DNA of 64,000 nt from CAWDVK01 sp963805715 (GCA_963805715.1 CAWDVK010000020.1:1-64000), one strand, 5' to 3'; numbered from the stretch's first letter, positions 50,259 through 58,811 are shown. Translations and numbers: made by a program. Notes: generated from the sequence alone by a model not told the origin.

Positions 50259-50984
50259 ATGACAGGACAGTCCTGGCTCGCAGACACCTTCGCAGGCATC
50301 ATGATCATCACTGCGATTTACTGCGCGAGCCGCCTGGTGATCTCCCGGCGCCAGCACCGTCCGACCGATCACCAGGTCGACGGCGTGCACGTGCTCATGG
50401 GCGTCGCGATGGCCGGGATGCTGGTGCCGCGGCTGCGCATCTTCTAGGCCGGCGGCTGGGAGGTCATCTTCGGTGCCGCGGCCGTCTGGTTTGCCTGGCG
50501 GAGCTTCCGGGAGCTGCGCAGCCAGTCGGCCGACGGCCGGCAGCACAGTCACCATGCTCAGCACGCGGTGCACTGCGTCGCGATGCTGTATATGTTCCTG
50601 GCAGCCGCCACCGTCGCCAAGGCCGCCTCCGACGGCTCGGGAATGAGCGGGATGGCAGCCGGAGCGGCGCACTTCCCGACCCTGGCGCTCATCCTGGCCT
50701 TCGTGCTGCTCGGCTACGTGGTCTGGACAGCTGACCGGCTTCCCTCCCTGGCCCCCGTCGCCGCCCTCACCGCCAGGGCCGCCGCGCCGGTCCCGGTACT
50801 CGCCGGCGGGCTGTCGGCCGACGGGATCAGCGCGGGCGCAGGGGCCAGCCAGCGCGCGCCGGAAAGCGGCCATCAGGCCCGCTCCGGGCTGGGCGTGACC
50901 GCCCCGATATCGCCCCGGCTCGCCGCGTGCTGCTCCATCGCCATGGGCGTGACCATGGGATACATGCTCGTCACCATGCTCTGA
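50259..50984 (+). pseudogene. DUF5134 membrane protein interrupted by an in-frame TAG
   Basis: The first part (SWLADTFAGIMIITAIYCASRLVI...VDGVHVLMGVAMAGMLVPRLRIF) has the DUF5134 pattern D-x-x-H-x-x-M-G-x-A-M-A-G-M. A TAG stop at 50445-50447 interrupts it. The same frame continues without any shift: AGGWEVIFGAAAVWFAWRSFRELRS...AVHCVAMLYMFLAAA...LALILAFVLLGYVVWTADRL to ACCSIAMGVTMGYMLVTML and TGA at 50984. The whole would have 241 residues and five to six spans. The family is Met/His-rich and common beside copper genes of actinomycetes. A single-base nonsense mutation or a sequencing error. Confidence 0.78.
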
Positions 50985-51718
50985 CGCGGCAGCCGACCGT
51001 TCGGTAGCTCGCAGGCCGCGCGGAAAAGGCCGACGCTCGCCTATCGGATAAGTTCCCGGGATGAGTCAGGTGAAAGAGTGAGCTCTTTTAGTTCCGCAGG
51101 TAATTGCCCGGCGTCGGCACATCGGTGAAGAAAGCCGCTTTCGTGGCCAGGACCCGGCTTGCCCGCGGCGCAGGCTGCCCGGTCCCGGGTTGCTTAACGT
51201 TCAGCTGGCGTGATCAGCCCGGCCAGGCAGGCTACCGGTAATGACGGCGGCGATTGGGAGGGAGCAATTCCCTGCGCTCATCGCGGAGCCGGCAATCGTC
51301 CACCTGGCCACCGCGGCCGGGCTGGCCGGCGAAGCGGCTGACTGTCCGGACGCCGGGCTGCCGCTCGAAACAGCCTTTGCCGCCGGGAACCCTGCCCATG
51401 CTGCGCGCGATCCGGGCGGGTCGGAAGCGCCCGGAGGGCCGCCGCCTGACCGGCGGCAATTTCAGCCGGTAGCCTGGGCGCACTGGTCCCCGCATCCGGC
51501 AAGATTGCCGGAGGAGGCGGCCACCAGGCCGACCGGATGCAGGACGGGCATGACAGGCTCCGAGGCTCGGATGGTCAGCTTAACGCCCGGACGCGGGGCG
51601 GACTTCCGGGCGACGCCCGGCCCCGGCCGCGGCACGCGCATGCTCCGGGTGGCAGTGATGCTGGCAGGTTCCCGCGCCCGGCGGAACCGGGCACACCGCG
51701 GGACGGCAAGGTGAGCGG
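50985..51718. other. Long spacer with one doubtful open frame
   Basis: About 730 bases. A plus frame from ATG 51241 to 51714 (157 residues, MTAAIGREQFPALIAEPAIVHL...) has no ribosome site and no motif I recognise; it could be a decayed gene. The stretch 51000-51130 is relatively AT-rich and may hold the promoter of the second copper operon. Confidence 0.35.
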
Positions 51719-51955
51719 ATGAGCGCGGCAACCAAGCTCTGCGGGTTCCTGCTGCTGCTCGGCATCATCTTTGCCGGCGCCTATGCCGCGGGATCTCACC
51801 TCGGACCGGTGACGACCGGCTATTCCCGCGGCGGCATGAACGTGAACGGCTCAGGCTCCGGCAGCGGCGGCATGAACATGAACGGCCCGGGCTCCCGTAG
51901 CAGCGGCAGCCACGCGGTGCAGGGCTCGTCCGCTCCGGCCAGGCCGCGGCAGTGA
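51719..51955 (+). CDS. Small exported Met/Asn/Gly-rich protein ahead of the second copper ATPase
   Basis: A 78-residue protein. An N-terminal signal or anchor (KLCGFLLLLGIIFAGAYAAGSHLG, about residues 6-28) is followed by GGMNVNGSGSGSGGMNMNGPG and a Ser/Pro tail. The doubled GGMN(V/M)NG unit offers clustered Met side chains, typical of extracytoplasmic Cu(I) ligands. Its TGA overlaps the GTG start of the ATPase gene, so it is the first gene of this operon. Ribosome site aaggtg lies 5-10 bases ahead. Role as a periplasmic-side copper acceptor is inference. Confidence 0.7.
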   Translation: MSAATKLCGFLLLLGIIFAGAYAAGSHLGPVTTGYSRGGMNVNGSGSGSGGMNMNGPGSRSSGSHAVQGSSAPARPRQ

Positions 51956-54234
51956 GTGACACCGAGACCGCCGCGGGCGGCCTGGTTGAGCTGGTCATCG
52001 GCGGGATGAGCTGCAGTTCCTGCGCGACCAGGATCGAGCGGCAGCTGAACCGCCTGGACGGCGTGACCGCCACGGTGAATTACGCCACCGAGCGCGCCTA
52101 CGTCACGACGGCAGGCAGCCGCGGGCCTGCCGAGCTGATTCACGTCGTGGAGACCGCTGGCTATACCGCCGAGGTCGCGGGCCAGCCCGAGGCCGACGGC
52201 AGCCGGAAGGCTGGCGGCGGGATAGCCCGGCCGCTCGCCGTGCGGCTGGCGATCTGCATCCCGCTCGCGGTCCCGGTCATCGTCCTGGCCATGGTGCCTG
52301 CGCTGCAGTTCTCCGGCTGGCAGTGGCTCAGCCTGGTGCTGGCCGGCCCGGTAGCGATCTGGGGAGCGTGGCCGCTGCACCGGAATGCCTGGCTCGGCCT
52401 CGGCCACGGCACCGCGACGATGGACACCCTGGTCAGCCTAGGCGTCACCGCGTCCTTCGGATGGTCGCTGTACGCGCTGCTGTTCGGCGGCGCGGGCATG
52501 CTCGGTATGCGGATGCCGTTCGCGCTCACGTTCGCTCCTGTCGGCGGGAGCACGATCTACCTGGAGGTAGCCGCCGGGGTGACGGCTGCCGTGCTGACCG
52601 GCCGCTACCTGGAGGCGCGAGCCAAGGAAGAGTCCGGCGCCGCGCTCACCGCGCTGGCCGGCATCGGCGCCAAGACCGTCACCGTGATCAGGGCGGGCGC
52701 TGAGCAGACCGTTGCCGTGGAAACGCTGGCCGCCGGGGAGGAGTTCGTGGTCCGGCCCGGCGAGAAGATCGCCGCCGACGGCGTCGTGACGGAGGGCAGC
52801 TCCGCGATCGACGCCTCGCTGGTCACAGGCGAGTCCATGCCGGCCGAGGTCGGCCCGGGCGACGAGGTGACCGGCGGATGCCTCAACATGAGCGGCAGGC
52901 TGGTCGTGCGGGCCACCCGGGTGGGGGCCGACACGCTGCTCGCCCATATCACGCAGCTGGTGAGCCAGGCGCTGGCCAGCAAGGCATCGGCGCAGCGGCT
53001 GGCCGACAGGATCGCCGCGGTGTTCGTGCCCTGCGCCATCAGCCTCGCCGTGGTCACTCTCGGCTTCTGGCTGGGGGCCGGCCTGCCCGGGGCGGTCGCC
53101 TGGAGCGCCGCCATAGCGGTCCTCGTCGTGGCGTGCCCGTGCGCGCTTGGCCTGGCCACGCCGACCGCCCTGCTCGCTGGCCTCGGCCGGGGCGCGCAGC
53201 TGGGCATCCTGGTCAAGAGCGCGCAGGCGCTGGAATCGGCCGGGCGCATCGCCACGGTAGCCCTGGACAAGACCGGCACGCTTACCACCGGCGTGATGAC
53301 GCTGCATGACATCACCACCGCGGCGGGCACGGATGAGAAGGACGTGCTGCGCCTGGCCGGGGCCGTGGAGGGCGCGTCCGAGCACCCGGTCGGCATGGCC
53401 ATCGCCTCGGCCGCCGGTGCGCGCCTCGGCGGCCTGGACCCGGTGACCGCGTTCGCCAGCACGCCGGGCGCCGGCGTCCAGGGCATCGTCGCTGGGCACG
53501 CCGTCACCGCGGGCAACCCGCGATTCTTCGCCGAGTTGGGGCTCGCCGTGCCTGCCGAGCTGGACGGTGCGATCGCGGCGGCAGACGCCGCCGGACGGAC
53601 CGCCATCCTGGCCGGCTGGGACGGCAGCGCCCGTGCCGTGCTCACAGTCGGGGATGCCATCAGGCCCGGTAGCGCCGCCGCGCTCGCCCGGCTGCGGGAA
53701 ATGGGCCTGCTCGTCGTGCTGGTCACGGGGGACAGCGAGCCCGCCGCCCTCGCCGTGGCGCATCAGCTGGGCATCGACCGCGCCGATGTGCGCGCGGGGG
53801 TACGGCCTGACGGCAAGATCGAGGTCATCCGGCAGCTGCAGGCGGACGGGCTCGGCGTCGCCGCCGTCGGCGACGGGGTCAACGACGCGGCGGCGCTGGC
53901 CCAGGCCGACCTGGGCATGGCCATCGGGACCGGCACGGACGCGGCGATTGGCGCGGCCGATCTCACCCTGGTCAGGGGCGATCCGGGCGGCATCCCCGAG
54001 GCCCTGCAGCTGGCCCGGAGCACCCTGAGGGTCATCCACGCCAACCTGGCCTGGGCATTCGGGTACAACCTGATCGCCATTCCGCTGGCCGCGCTCGGCT
54101 ACCTCAACCCGCTGTTCGCCGGCATCGCCATGTCGGCCAGCTCGCTGATCGTGGTGTCGAACAGCCTGCGCCTGCGGCGGTTCCGGCCGCTGCCCGGCCG
54201 GGCAGCGGCCGTCCCCCGCGGGAGCACCGGATGA
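51952..54234 (+). CDS. Second copper-translocating P1B-type ATPase
   Basis: A 760-residue CopA-type Cu(I) pump. HMA domain GGMSCSSCATRIERQLN at the start; TGES; VVACPCALGL with CPC; VALDKTGTLTTG; intact SEHPVGMAI; TGDS where TGDN is usual; GDGVNDAAAL. Spans 7 and 8 have YNLIAIPLAALGYLNP and MSASSLIVVSNSLRL, the Cu(I) site pattern. It lacks the long linker of the first CopA. GTG 51952 overlaps the previous gene; its stop overlaps the next start by 4 bases. Two similar pumps 3 kb apart may serve efflux and oxidase metallation separately. Confidence 0.93.
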   Translation: MSDTETAAGGLVELVIGGMSCSSCATRIERQLNRLDGVTATVNYATERAYVTTAGSRGPAELIHVVETAGYTAEVAGQPEADGSRKAGGGIARPLAVRLAICIPLAVPVIVLAMVPALQFSGWQWLSLVLAGPVAIWGAWPLHRNAWLGLGHGTATMDTLVSLGVTASFGWSLYALLFGGAGMLGMRMPFALTFAPVGGSTIYLEVAAGVTAAVLTGRYLEARAKEESGAALTALAGIGAKTVTVIRAGAEQTVAVETLAAGEEFVVRPGEKIAADGVVTEGSSAIDASLVTGESMPAEVGPGDEVTGGCLNMSGRLVVRATRVGADTLLAHITQLVSQALASKASAQRLADRIAAVFVPCAISLAVVTLGFWLGAGLPGAVAWSAAIAVLVVACPCALGLATPTALLAGLGRGAQLGILVKSAQALESAGRIATVALDKTGTLTTGVMTLHDITTAAGTDEKDVLRLAGAVEGASEHPVGMAIASAAGARLGGLDPVTAFASTPGAGVQGIVAGHAVTAGNPRFFAELGLAVPAELDGAIAAADAAGRTAILAGWDGSARAVLTVGDAIRPGSAAALARLREMGLLVVLVTGDSEPAALAVAHQLGIDRADVRAGVRPDGKIEVIRQLQADGLGVAAVGDGVNDAAALAQADLGMAIGTGTDAAIGAADLTLVRGDPGGIPEALQLARSTLRVIHANLAWAFGYNLIAIPLAALGYLNPLFAGIAMSASSLIVVSNSLRLRRFRPLPGRAAAVPRGSTG

Positions 54235-54758
54235 CCGCCGGGGCGCCGGCCCGGCCGCTGCCGGGCGGCAGGCTGAGAGAACTCGCGCGCGCCGCGCTCG
54301 CCCCGCTGATCTGCGCCGCCGTGCTGACGGGACTGCTCTCCGCCTGGGTGGCCGGTGGCGGCGGAACCATCCGGCGGGTGCGCATCGAGGTAACACTTGC
54401 GGCCGTGCCCATGCCGGGATACGCCGCCGGTCACGCCAGCCTGCCGGGTGGCCCGGCCACGTACCTGACCATCCGCAACCTCAGCGGCAGCCCGGATGAG
54501 CTGATCGGGGCGCGCAGCAGCGCGGCTGCGCGGGTGCAGATCAGCGGCCTGCCGGACCGGGCCGGTCACCGCTCAGCCATCGCCGGGCTTCCCGTTCCCG
54601 CCGACGGCACCGTGAGCTTCAGCGCGTTCGGCCGTGATCTCGTGCTGCTGCGCCCGGTGTCCCTGACGGCAGGCCAGACCTTCCCGCTGACGCTGACGTT
54701 CCGGCACGCGGGTCAGGTCACGGTCGAGCTCACCGTGACGCCGCCCGGTACCCCCTGA
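54231..54758 (+). CDS. PCuAC-like protein lacking the canonical copper ligands
   Basis: A 175-residue protein with an N-terminal anchor (LAPLICAAVLTGLLSAWVAGG, about 22-43) and an extracellular cupredoxin-like domain. ATYLTIRNLSGSPDELIGARSSAAARVQISG...GLPVPADGTVSFSAFGRDLVLLRPVSLTAGQTFPLTLTFRHAGQVTVELTVTP matches the PCu(A)C fold. The normal H-M...HxM copper site is missing: GxHLML reads GRDLVLL and the first His/Met pair is absent. It may bind copper differently or act only structurally. It is coupled to the second ATPase by a 4-base overlap, so it belongs to copper delivery outside the membrane. Confidence 0.75.
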   Translation: MTAGAPARPLPGGRLRELARAALAPLICAAVLTGLLSAWVAGGGGTIRRVRIEVTLAAVPMPGYAAGHASLPGGPATYLTIRNLSGSPDELIGARSSAAARVQISGLPDRAGHRSAIAGLPVPADGTVSFSAFGRDLVLLRPVSLTAGQTFPLTLTFRHAGQVTVELTVTPPGTP

Positions 54759-54807
54759 CCCGCCTTCCCTGCAGGTCAGGCGGCGCGCAGGTGAGGCAGC
54801 GGGCAGC

Positions 54808-55344
54808 TCAGGACAACGGGCCAGTGGCCAGCGGCTGGCCAGACGGCCGCATTACGTACCACGCGCCGCCGTTGATGTCGATGCCCTGGCCGGCGGTCTG
54901 GCCCGGCTGCACGTCGGCGGTGTAGGTATACAGCGGCCAGCCATTATAGGTGACGACCCGGCCGCCGGCCGGATCGGGGTCCGCGCCGAGCAGTTTCTGC
55001 TGCACGCCGGGCCCGGCGACGGCCCCGGCCGCGGCACCGAGCTTCAGCGGCGGCCAGTTGTCCGCGCAGAAGCTGGTGCAGGTGACCTGACGCCGCCGGT
55101 CCGGCACGAACATGTAGAGGACGTAGCCCCGCGCATTGACCAGGACCGTGCCGACCCTGGGCAGGTCACGCGCCAGCACCAGCAGGCGGCCGGGCGCCGC
55201 GCCGGAGCGCGCCGGAGCAGGCGATGAGGCACCGCAGCCGGACGCTAGCAGCGCTGTCACCGCGGCCGTGAGCGCAAGCCGAGCGAAACGCCCAGTCGTG
55301 TACCGCGGTCCTGCCTGCCCCGCCCCCCGCTCCCGAATCCGCAT
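54808..55344 (-). CDS. Lipoprotein with Yx(FWY)xxD secreted repeats (COG4315-like)
   Basis: A 178-residue lipoprotein. The lipobox is LLASGC in a normal signal peptide (LALTAAVTALLASGC). Two copies of the secreted repeat follow: GYVLYMFVPDRRRQVTCTSFCADNWPPL and WPLYTYTADVQPGQTAGQGID. In the family this repeat is YxFxxD-like and copies carry a conserved Cys pair and Trp-Pro. Function unknown; redox or metal-linked roles have been proposed. ATG 55344 (MRIRERG) is preferred, because the longer start at 55395 lies inside a 25-bp tandem repeat. Convergent with the PCuAC gene. Confidence 0.82.
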   Translation of the reverse strand: MRIRERGAGQAGPRYTTGRFARLALTAAVTALLASGCGASSPAPARSGAAPGRLLVLARDLPRVGTVLVNARGYVLYMFVPDRRRQVTCTSFCADNWPPLKLGAAAGAVAGPGVQQKLLGADPDPAGGRVVTYNGWPLYTYTADVQPGQTAGQGIDINGGAWYVMRPSGQPLATGPLS

Positions 55345-55371
55345 CGCTGGCTCTGCCCTCGCATCCCGCTG

Positions 55372-55421
55372 GTCCCTGGCGTGCCGATTTATCATCGTCC
55401 CTGGCGCACCGATTTATCATC
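55372..55421. repeat. Two 25-bp near-perfect tandem repeats upstream of the lipoprotein gene
   Basis: gtccctggcgtgccgatttatcatc at 55372-55396 (25 bases, shown in two parts: gtccctggcgtgcc + gatttatcatc) is repeated at 55397-55421 with two changes. On the gene's strand the shared core reads GATGATAAATC. Placement 30 bases ahead of the lipoprotein start suggests a duplicated control element. Confidence 0.75.
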
Positions 55422-55545
55422 GGCCACCGGGCAGGGCCGCCACGGGCACCCGACCTGACAAAAAGCTCACGACCACCAGGGGGCCTCGCGGCCGGTCCTG
55501 CCGTAGTCTGTGCGCGGTACAGCCCGGTGGTATCCAGCGCGGATC

Positions 55546-55562
55546 TACTACAGTTTGTAGCA
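55546..55562. promoter_or_regulatory. BlaI/CopY-like operator upstream of the SCO-fusion gene
   Basis: The sequence TACTACA-GTT-TGTAGCA holds a perfect CTACA-N3-TGTAG palindrome (55548-55560). BlaI/MecI/CopY-family repressors bind TACA...TGTA palindromes, and the mycobacterial BlaI box is close to TACTACA-N-TGTAGTA. It is 74 bases before the start codon of the 55636 gene. No blaI gene is in the window. Confidence 0.55.
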
Positions 55563-55635
55563 CATTGAGCGAGCAAGTGGCGGCTCAGGCACAGGCCAGC
55601 TTGAGCCAGCCCAGTGCGAGAGATCGGCGGATGTC

Positions 55636-57663
55636 ATGCCAGGAATGAACAGCGGCCTCAATATCGGCAACTCGCTGGTCGTCACGGCATTCCGGGCTGC
55701 GCTCGTTCATCAGCTCATCGCCATCCTGCTGATCTTCGCATTGCTGTCGCTGGCCTGGGTCGCCTTGCGCGAGGTGCTGCCGGGAACCGCGGCGGCGGCC
55801 CGCCGGGCAGCCGGCGGGCAGAGCTACCCCGCCTGGCGCGACGTGCTCCGTATCGGCTTCGGGCTGATCTGGGTCGTCGACGGGATCCTGCAGGCGCAGC
55901 CGTCGATGGCGGTTGGCCTTCCGTCTCAGGTGATCGAGCCCATCGCGGCGTCGTCACCCAGATGGGTGCAGCACCTCGTCAACTGGGCTGGGACCTCGTG
56001 GTCCTACCACCCGATCCAGGCCGGAGCTTCAGCGGTCTGGATCCAGGTCGGCATCGGCATCTGGCTGCTCGTCGCCCGGCGGGGCACCCTGTCCCGGCTG
56101 GCCGGGGTGGCCAGCGTCGGCTGGGGCCTGGTCGTCTGGGTCTTCGGCGAGTCCTTCGGCGGCATCTTCGCCCCTGGCCTGACCTGGCTCTTCGGCGCGC
56201 CAGGCGCGGCGCTCGCGTACTGCGTGGCCGGGGCGCTGATCGCGCTGCCCGAGCGCTGCTGGCGCTCGCCGCGGCTCGGGCGGCAGATCCTGGCCGGATA
56301 CGGGCTGTTCCTGATCGGCATGGCCGTGCTGCAGGCCTGGCCGGGACGCGGATTCTGGCAGGGCCGGCTGCATGGCCAGGCCGGCACGCTGACCTCGATG
56401 ATCCAGTCCATGGCCGCGACGCCGCAGCCCGGCGCGATCGCCCGGCTGGTGTCCGCATTCGGCACCTTCGTCAGCGGGCACGGGTTCATCGTCAACCTGA
56501 TCGCGGTCGTCGCGATGGCCGCGATCGGGGCCGTTTTCCTCACCGGCCGGGCGAAGCTGATCCGCCCGGCGGTCATCATCCTGGTGGCGCTGTGCCTGGC
56601 GGACTGGGTGCTGGTCGAGGACTTCGGCTTCTTTGGCGGCCTCGGCACCGATCCGAACAGCATGATCCCGATGGCCCTGCTCGGGATCGCCGGCTACCTG
56701 GCCCTGGTCCAGGCTCCGGCGCCGGTGCGGCAGACGGCCGCCGAGCCCGCCGCGACCCGGCTCGGCGAGACGGCGCCAGGCGCGGCGGCCGGACCCGCGG
56801 CCGCGGCGCCGGCCGTGGCGGCGGACACAGCGGTCAGCCCCTCGGCAGCCGCGGCAAGCCCGGCAGGACCGGCGGAGAGCCCGGCAGCGGATCCAGCCAC
56901 GAGCCCGCCCGGCGGACCGGCGGCCACGCCGGGCCGCGGGTGGCAGTCGCTGCTGCGGCCATCGGCCTGGCCGAGGCCGTCCGCGTGGCCGCGGTCATTC
57001 GCCGCGGCCAGCGTCGGCACCGTCGCATCCGTGGGCGCGCTCGGCATCATCCTGATCGGCGCCATCCCGATGGCGGCCGCCCAGGCCAACCCGACGGCGT
57101 CCACGATCCTGGCCCAGGCCGTGGACGGGACCAGCGCCCCGCTGAACAGCCGGGCTCCCGCCTTTGCCCTGACCGACCAGCGCGGCAGGCCGGTCTCGCT
57201 GGCCAGCCTGCACGGCAAGGTGATCCTGCTGACCTTCCTCGACTCGGTCTGCGTGACCGACTGCCCGCTGATCGCCCAGGAATTCCGGGCCGCCGGCACG
57301 CTCCTCGGCGCGGACTCGCGGCACGTCGAGCTGGTGGCCATCAACCTGAATCCGCTGTACAGCGCCGTCACCTACACCCGTGCGTTCACGGACCAGGAGG
57401 GCCTGTCCAGCGTGCCGAACTGGATCTACCTGACCGGCAGCCCGGCCCGGCTCCGGCCGGTCTGGCGCGATTACGGGGTTGCCTCGGAGACGCTGCCGGA
57501 CGGCTCCATGCTCGGGCACAGCGACGTTGCCTTCGCCATCGACGCGGCTGGTCATCTGCGCGACGAATTCGACTTCGATCCGGGCCCGGGAACAGCGGCC
57601 ACCGAGTCCTCCTTCGCCGCCGAGCTGGCGGATACGGCCACCCAGCTGCTCAAGCAGTCATGA
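55636..57663 (+). CDS. Fusion of a multi-span membrane domain with an SCO/redoxin copper domain
   Basis: A 675-residue protein. The first 370 residues form about eight spans with RIGFGLIWVVDGILQAQPSM, WVFGESFGGIF and DFGFFGGLGTDPNS, paralogous to the 49247 protein. A Pro/Ala-rich linker (about 375-455) and one more span (about 458-478) lead to a thioredoxin-fold domain (about 500-675): APAFALTDQRGRPVSLASLHGKVILLTFLDSVCVTDCPLIAQEF. The C-x3-C motif CVTDC and a later His (LGHSDVAF) are the SCO1/SenC copper ligands. SCO proteins load copper into cytochrome oxidase. The start has atgcc with little ribosome site. Its stop overlaps the next gene by 4 bases. Confidence 0.83.
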   Translation: MPGMNSGLNIGNSLVVTAFRAALVHQLIAILLIFALLSLAWVALREVLPGTAAAARRAAGGQSYPAWRDVLRIGFGLIWVVDGILQAQPSMAVGLPSQVIEPIAASSPRWVQHLVNWAGTSWSYHPIQAGASAVWIQVGIGIWLLVARRGTLSRLAGVASVGWGLVVWVFGESFGGIFAPGLTWLFGAPGAALAYCVAGALIALPERCWRSPRLGRQILAGYGLFLIGMAVLQAWPGRGFWQGRLHGQAGTLTSMIQSMAATPQPGAIARLVSAFGTFVSGHGFIVNLIAVVAMAAIGAVFLTGRAKLIRPAVIILVALCLADWVLVEDFGFFGGLGTDPNSMIPMALLGIAGYLALVQAPAPVRQTAAEPAATRLGETAPGAAAGPAAAAPAVAADTAVSPSAAAASPAGPAESPAADPATSPPGGPAATPGRGWQSLLRPSAWPRPSAWPRSFAAASVGTVASVGALGIILIGAIPMAAAQANPTASTILAQAVDGTSAPLNSRAPAFALTDQRGRPVSLASLHGKVILLTFLDSVCVTDCPLIAQEFRAAGTLLGADSRHVELVAINLNPLYSAVTYTRAFTDQEGLSSVPNWIYLTGSPARLRPVWRDYGVASETLPDGSMLGHSDVAFAIDAAGHLRDEFDFDPGPGTAATESSFAAELADTATQLLKQS

Positions 57664-58811
57664 GCGGGAAGCGGCGCGCCGCGGCACTGGCTCTTGCCGC
57701 TACGACCATGCTGGCGGCCGGGTGCGGCAGCGCGTCCAGCCACGCGGTCGCGCCGGCCGCGCACCTGTCGCAGTCGCTGAATACCTCGCTCGCGATCGGG
57801 GCGACCACCTGGGCTGTCGTGCCGATGGGAGCGCCGTCGGGAGCCAACCTGTTCTGGCAGCTATTCGCGTTGCCCGGCAGCGGCAGCCGCTGGGTGCTGG
57901 AGACGCCGCCCGACATCGCTACCAACGGGGCCATCGCGGTGGCTGCCTCGGGCGGTCTGTCGGTCGTCGCCGGGGTCCGGCCCAGCCTGGACCTGACCTT
58001 CTCGCCCATCACCAGCACCGCGAACGGCGGCCGCAGCTGGGGCGCCGGGCCGCCCGCCGGCGCGCTGGCTGATGTCCCGGACGCGCTGGCCGCCAGCCCG
58101 GACGGCAGCCAGCTGATCGCGCTCTTCGCCCGCGGCCGGGCCGCCAGGGCTGACCTGAGCGGCACGTCGTGGAGCACGCTGGCCACCGAGCGCTCGCTGG
58201 CCGCTACCGCCGCCGGCCGGGCCTGCGGGCTGACCGCGCTCACTGCGGCTGCCTATTCCACGGCCGGTCTCGCGCTGCTGGGCGGTAACTGCAGCCGGGC
58301 CGGCCAGGCAGGCGTCTTCGCTGGCAGCGCCGGTCACTGGCAGGCGGCCGGCCCGGCGCTGCCCGGCGCGCTGGCCGGCCAGCAGACGCAGCTGCTCCGG
58401 CTGGCCCGGACCGCCCGCGGCGACGTGGCGCTGCTGCAGGCCGGCACCGGCCAGCACGCGGACCTGCTCGCCGCCTGGACCACTGGTCACGGGAGGTGGA
58501 CGCTATCCCCGCCGTTCAGCCTGCACAGCGCCCAGGTGGTATCGACATCGTTCGGCAGCGACGGCGCTACCGGAATCGTGCTCACCGGCGGCCAGGCCGA
58601 GACGATCGCGGGCCCCGGCTCATCCTGGCAGGCGCTGCCGAAGCTCCCGTCCGGCCACACGGTGACGCTGGCCCTGCCGGCCGCGGGTCAGGTCGAGGCG
58701 CTGGCCGCTACCGGGGGCAGGCTGACCGTCTGGCGAGCGGCTCCCGGCGCAGCGGACTGGGCTCAGGCGCAAGTCATCAAGGTGGCGATCCCGTACGGCT
58801 CGTCCAGCTAG
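57660..58811 (+). CDS. Secreted lipoprotein with beta-propeller-like repeats
   Basis: A 383-residue exported lipoprotein. Signal peptide and lipobox: ALALAATTMLAAGCGS. The remainder has repeated units of the BNR/Asp-box kind (for example TSTANGGRSWGAGPP, SGTSWSTLATE, GHGRWTLSPPF, GSSWQALPKL), spaced about 45-60 residues, suggesting a six- or seven-bladed propeller. It overlaps the SCO-fusion gene by 4 bases, so the two are co-translated. It may assist the copper or oxidase-assembly function on the outer face; this is inference. Confidence 0.78.
   Translation: MSGKRRAAALALAATTMLAAGCGSASSHAVAPAAHLSQSLNTSLAIGATTWAVVPMGAPSGANLFWQLFALPGSGSRWVLETPPDIATNGAIAVAASGGLSVVAGVRPSLDLTFSPITSTANGGRSWGAGPPAGALADVPDALAASPDGSQLIALFARGRAARADLSGTSWSTLATERSLAATAAGRACGLTALTAAAYSTAGLALLGGNCSRAGQAGVFAGSAGHWQAAGPALPGALAGQQTQLLRLARTARGDVALLQAGTGQHADLLAAWTTGHGRWTLSPPFSLHSAQVVSTSFGSDGATGIVLTGGQAETIAGPGSSWQALPKLPSGHTVTLALPAAGQVEALAATGGRLTVWRAAPGAADWAQAQVIKVAIPYGSSS

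Noticed and set aside
51241..51714. 157-codon plus frame before the second copper operon
   Set aside because: No ribosome site, no recognised domain and composition like its antisense frames; mentioned only within the spacer entry.
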